Source: an uncultured delta proteobacterium (lineage in GTDB: Bacteria; Desulfobacterota; WTBG01; CAIYCZ01). Taken from it: DNA of 13,235 bases. Numbering within the stretch: position 1 is the stretch's first letter; every line of letters begins with the position of its first letter. Location: positions 1 to 13,235 of the forward strand of contig CAIYCZ010000526.1 of the NCBI GenBank assembly GCA_903924805.1, in the 5' to 3' direction. Positions 13,109 through 13,235 of this stretch are shown in pieces. The position numbers and the translations under genes were made by a program. The notes under the pieces were generated by a model, which saw only the letters and a program-made list of their open reading frames with translations, was not told the DNA's origin and did not search any database.

Positions 13109-13235
13109 ATGAAAAGAGCTGCAAAAGCGGTATGTCTGGTGTTGGTGCTCGGGCTTGCGGTCACGGGCTGCGGCAAAAAGTCGGGGCTGGAGGGCAAGGT
13201 GGTTGACGGCGAGGGGAAGCCGATAGCAGGGATGA
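13109..13235 (+). CDS. Lipoprotein, N-terminal part only (right edge)
   Basis: The first 42 codons are present. A strong AAAAGGAGGAGG precedes the ATG. The leader is MKRAAKAVCLVLVLGLAVTG, with a good lipobox VTGC and lipidated C21. After GKKSG comes LEGKVVDGEGKPIAGM, the opening of a carboxypeptidase-regulatory-like (Ig-type) beta domain: a G-V-V-x-D-x-x-G-K-P-I-x-G pattern. The protein is therefore likely an exported, membrane-anchored beta-domain lipoprotein. Its length and the rest of its domains lie outside the window. Confidence 0.85.
   Translation, partial: MKRAAKAVCLVLVLGLAVTGCGKKSGLEGKVVDGEGKPIAGM

Noticed and set aside
1..13235. CRISPR array or rRNA
   Set aside because: No regularly spaced repeats with unique spacers and no rRNA-like sequence were seen; the only tandem repeat has a 7-base period.

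Overview
The window is a stretch of bacterial chromosome, about 45-50% G+C by eye, from a Gram-negative organism. The evidence for that is an LpxH-type lipid A enzyme with all its metal ligands, an exported ApbE flavin transferase, an AsmA-like membrane-anchored protein, two lipoproteins and a tRNA with an encoded CCA end. I cannot place the phylum. The gene content and the many small palindromic or degenerate intergenic repeats would suit an environmental Nitrospirota, Desulfobacterota or Planctomycetota lineage, but that is inference.

Left third (1-3420, accessory). The left edge cuts a long minus-strand DNA methyltransferase of the beta/Mod type, open for 666 codons to the edge. It is much richer in G+C than the rest of the window, except in its target-recognition part. 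Upstream lies a 65-codon orphan that looks like the tail of a larger protein, then a GGTTCT hairpin next to TGTCCCC motifs. Next comes an unusual minus-strand chain of very small genes, three of them joined by ATGA overlaps. It directly follows a vapBC-like toxin-antitoxin pair. The pair has its own sigma70-type promoter with a 9-bp inverted-repeat operator over the -10.

Middle (3441-6222). A DUF362 protein with a C-terminal cysteine cluster is followed by degenerate palindromic repeats, a tRNA-Met(CAT), a 13-bp bidirectional terminator and a 61-aa excisionase-type HTH protein. Then come about 630 bases of very AT-rich DNA with three separate hairpins, leading to a small HTH plus zinc-ribbon regulator (COG3357 type). 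The tRNA and excisionase pairing could mark an old integration site, but I see no integrase.

Right part (6322-13235, mostly housekeeping). lpxH and an AsmA-like gene form a minus-strand operon. It is separated from the divergent apbE by a 379-base element with terminal inverted repeats and a long internal inverted repeat, which looks like a MITE or a folded RNA. Then come a small lipoprotein (minus), divergent from an adenosine deaminase-family gene whose start codon overlaps the lipoprotein promoter, a DUF1846/UPF0371 protein (minus), a 445-base region with no convincing gene, and the first 42 codons of a lipoprotein that runs off the right edge.

The best candidates for something undescribed are the micro-ORF chain behind vapBC (2299-2734), the 379-base inverted-repeat element (7800-8178), and the mosaic base composition inside the methyltransferase.
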